Source: Candidatus Nomurabacteria bacterium (lineage in GTDB: Bacteria > Patescibacteriota > Minisyncoccia > Phycocordibacterales > CALRBL01). Taken from it: a DNA stretch of 6,659 nucleotides. Of this stretch, positions 5,626 through 6,659 are shown one piece after another (the stretch's first letter is position 1; each line of letters opens with the position of its first letter). A model generated the notes under the pieces. That model searched no databases and was not told where the DNA came from. It worked only from the letters and a program-made list of their open reading frames with translations. Location of the stretch: the NCBI GenBank assembly GCA_943354075.1, contig CALRBL010000027.1:1-6659 (forward strand), given 5' to 3'. The position numbers were made by a program, and so were the translations under genes.

Positions 5626-6659
5626 TCACCCCCTCAACTGCTCTCTCTTCCCTTTTATACCCTTGTTAGCATCGCGCTTGGCTTTGGCGACTTTTTTCTC
5701 TGCTTTCATAGTGCCTTCGAGGAGCGCTTTTATCTCGTCGCGCAGTATCGCAGCCGTTTCAAAATCCAGTTCTTTCACCGCCTCAGCCATCTCTTTTTCT
5801 TTCATCTTGAGAACTTTCTTCGGATCTTTTCCATATGCTTCGGCATCCATCACGAGCAATGTCTTAATCGTCTTCTGGTGTTCGCTCTCGATATCCTCAG
5901 TAATATCTTTGATACGTTTGATAATAGTCTTCGGCGTAATACCATGTCTGGCATTGTATTCCACTTGAATAGCACGACGACGATTGGTCTCTCCCATCGC
6001 GCGCTCCATCGAGCCAGTGATGCGGTCTGCATAGAGAATCACTTTTCCTTCAACATTTCGTGCAGCACGACCGATAGTCTGGATGAGTGCGGATTCAGAA
6101 CGAAGAAATCCTTCCTTGTCGGCATCGAGAATACCGATGAGTGCAACTTCAGGAAGATCGAGTCCTTCTCGAAGCAGGTTCACTCCAACAATGATATCGT
6201 ACACACCTTTGCGGAGATCTGTAAGAATAACAATACGATCCAAAGTTTCGATATCGCTATGAATATACGCAGCCTTAATCTTTCTCTCTTTCAAAAATTC
6301 TGAAAGATCCTCCGCCATCTTCTTGGTAAGCGTTGTTGCGATGACACGAAAACCTTTTGCAATAGTTTTTTCTGCTTCTTCGATGAAATCAAAAATCTGT
6401 CCCTTGTAGGCGACAATGTCTGGCATTGCATCTGATGCAATGCCAGACATTGTCGAGATAATCGGACGCACTTCGATCTCGGGATCAATGAGACCAGTGG
6501 GACGGATGACCTGCTCCGCAATATTCTGCGAATTCTCAAGCTCATATTTTCCAGGAGTAGCGGTGGTGTAGACAATTTGTCCGGTGCGCTCGAGAAATTC
6601 CGGAAAACGAAGAGGACGGTTGTCGCGTGCAGACGGTAATCGAAAACCGAAATCAACAA
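5626..6659 (-). CDS. uvrB: UvrABC system protein B (excinuclease ABC subunit B), 5' end outside window
   Basis: The C-terminal 343 residues of UvrB, the helicase-fold subunit that receives damaged DNA from UvrA, verifies the lesion and recruits UvrC. The frame stays open to the right edge; GTG 6471 is only an internal Val. Numbering from the first full codon: DFGFRLPSA and DNRPLRF (2-18), TATPGKYELE (32-41), QVIRPTG...DPEIEVRP (49-65), TTLTKKMAEDL of the second RecA-like domain (about 109), NLLREGLD (160-167), DADKEGFLRS (178-187), QTIGRAARN (193-201), HGITP, and a C-terminal UVR domain (about 290-322, with ELDFETAAILRDEI) that contacts UvrC. The Lys-rich tail ends at TGA. Residues 68-83 are encoded by a perfect palindrome in the link between the two helicase domains, where homologues go almost directly from EVRP to Q-I-x-D. 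Confidence 0.97.
   Translation of the reverse strand, partial: VDFGFRLPSARDNRPLRFPEFLERTGQIVYTTATPGKYELENSQNIAEQVIRPTGLIDPEIEVRPIISTMSGIASDAMPDIVAYKGQIFDFIEEAEKTIAKGFRVIATTLTKKMAEDLSEFLKERKIKAAYIHSDIETLDRIVILTDLRKGVYDIIVGVNLLREGLDLPEVALIGILDADKEGFLRSESALIQTIGRAARNVEGKVILYADRITGSMERAMGETNRRRAIQVEYNARHGITPKTIIKRIKDITEDIESEHQKTIKTLLVMDAEAYGKDPKKVLKMKEKEMAEAVKELDFETAAILRDEIKALLEGTMKAEKKVAKAKRDANKGIKGKREQLRG
6411..6455. repeat. In-frame perfect palindrome inside uvrB (22-bp arms, 1-nt centre)
   Basis: Arms 6411-6432 and 6434-6455 are exact reverse complements with a single T at 6433, 45 bases in all (15 codons), with no mismatch. The next outward pair (6410/6456) does not match. The coding strand reads STMSGIASDAMPDIVA across it. 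Removing exactly these 45 bases keeps the frame and leaves EVRPIISYKGQIFDF, much closer to the usual UvrB sequence at this point. It has no T-tract and lies mid-gene, so it is not a terminator. Confidence 0.92.

Noticed and set aside
5506..6303. 265-codon plus-strand open frame opposite uvrB
   Set aside because: It lies antisense to strongly conserved UvrB motifs; the translation is Ser/Phe-rich with no recognisable domain and there is no ribosome-binding support. It is a shadow frame.
6291..6659. 122-codon minus-strand open frame in another reading frame at the right edge
   Set aside because: The correct frame here encodes UvrB (DFGFRLPSA, TATPGKYELE and following motifs); this is an overlapping shadow.

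Overview
The window looks like a chromosomal piece from a member of the Candidate Phyla Radiation (Patescibacteria), probably Parcubacteria-like. This is inferred from three things. There is a secreted protein with two peptidoglycan-binding_1 modules followed by DUF11-like repeats, an architecture common in that group. The UvrA is compact and the genes are tightly packed. One promoter appears to give a leaderless transcript. The standard bacterial code fits: uvrB ends at TGA, adk-like at TAA, and the small gene and uvrA at TAG. No tRNA, rRNA, CRISPR array, IS element or phage gene was seen.

Every gene is on the minus strand, so transcription runs from high to low coordinates. In that order: (1) uvrB, C-terminal 343 residues, 5' end beyond the right edge (5626-6659); (2) a divergent adenylate-kinase-like P-loop NMP kinase with a GTG start and a strong Shine-Dalgarno (4920-5531), followed by two hairpins, the second a good intrinsic terminator; (3) an 86-residue acidic, Gln-rich protein of unknown function (4516-4776), with its own candidate promoter and a 14-bp-stem terminator; (4) uvrA, complete, 875 residues (1803-4430); (5) a secreted cell-wall-binding repeat protein, first 585 residues, 3' end beyond the left edge (1-1755), with its own promoter. 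This last gene is fully open but has no stop inside the window, so a simple ORF caller can miss it.

uvrA and uvrB encode the damage-recognition and damage-verification subunits of UvrABC nucleotide excision repair. The kinase and the small protein lie between them with terminators, so this is a cluster of separately terminated units rather than one tight operon.

The most striking observation is that both repair genes contain an in-frame perfect DNA palindrome where the protein carries extra residues compared with usual homologues. In uvrB it has 22-bp arms around a 1-nt centre (6411-6455). In uvrA it has 14-bp arms around a 7-nt loop (3928-3962). Their translations share the order M-G-I-A-A-M-P-I. 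They may be copies of a protein-coding palindromic element, similar in concept to the Rickettsia palindromic elements. Secondary points are the near-complete loss of the UvrA insertion domain, near-identical first and third repeats in the surface protein, and altered nucleotide-site residues in the kinase.
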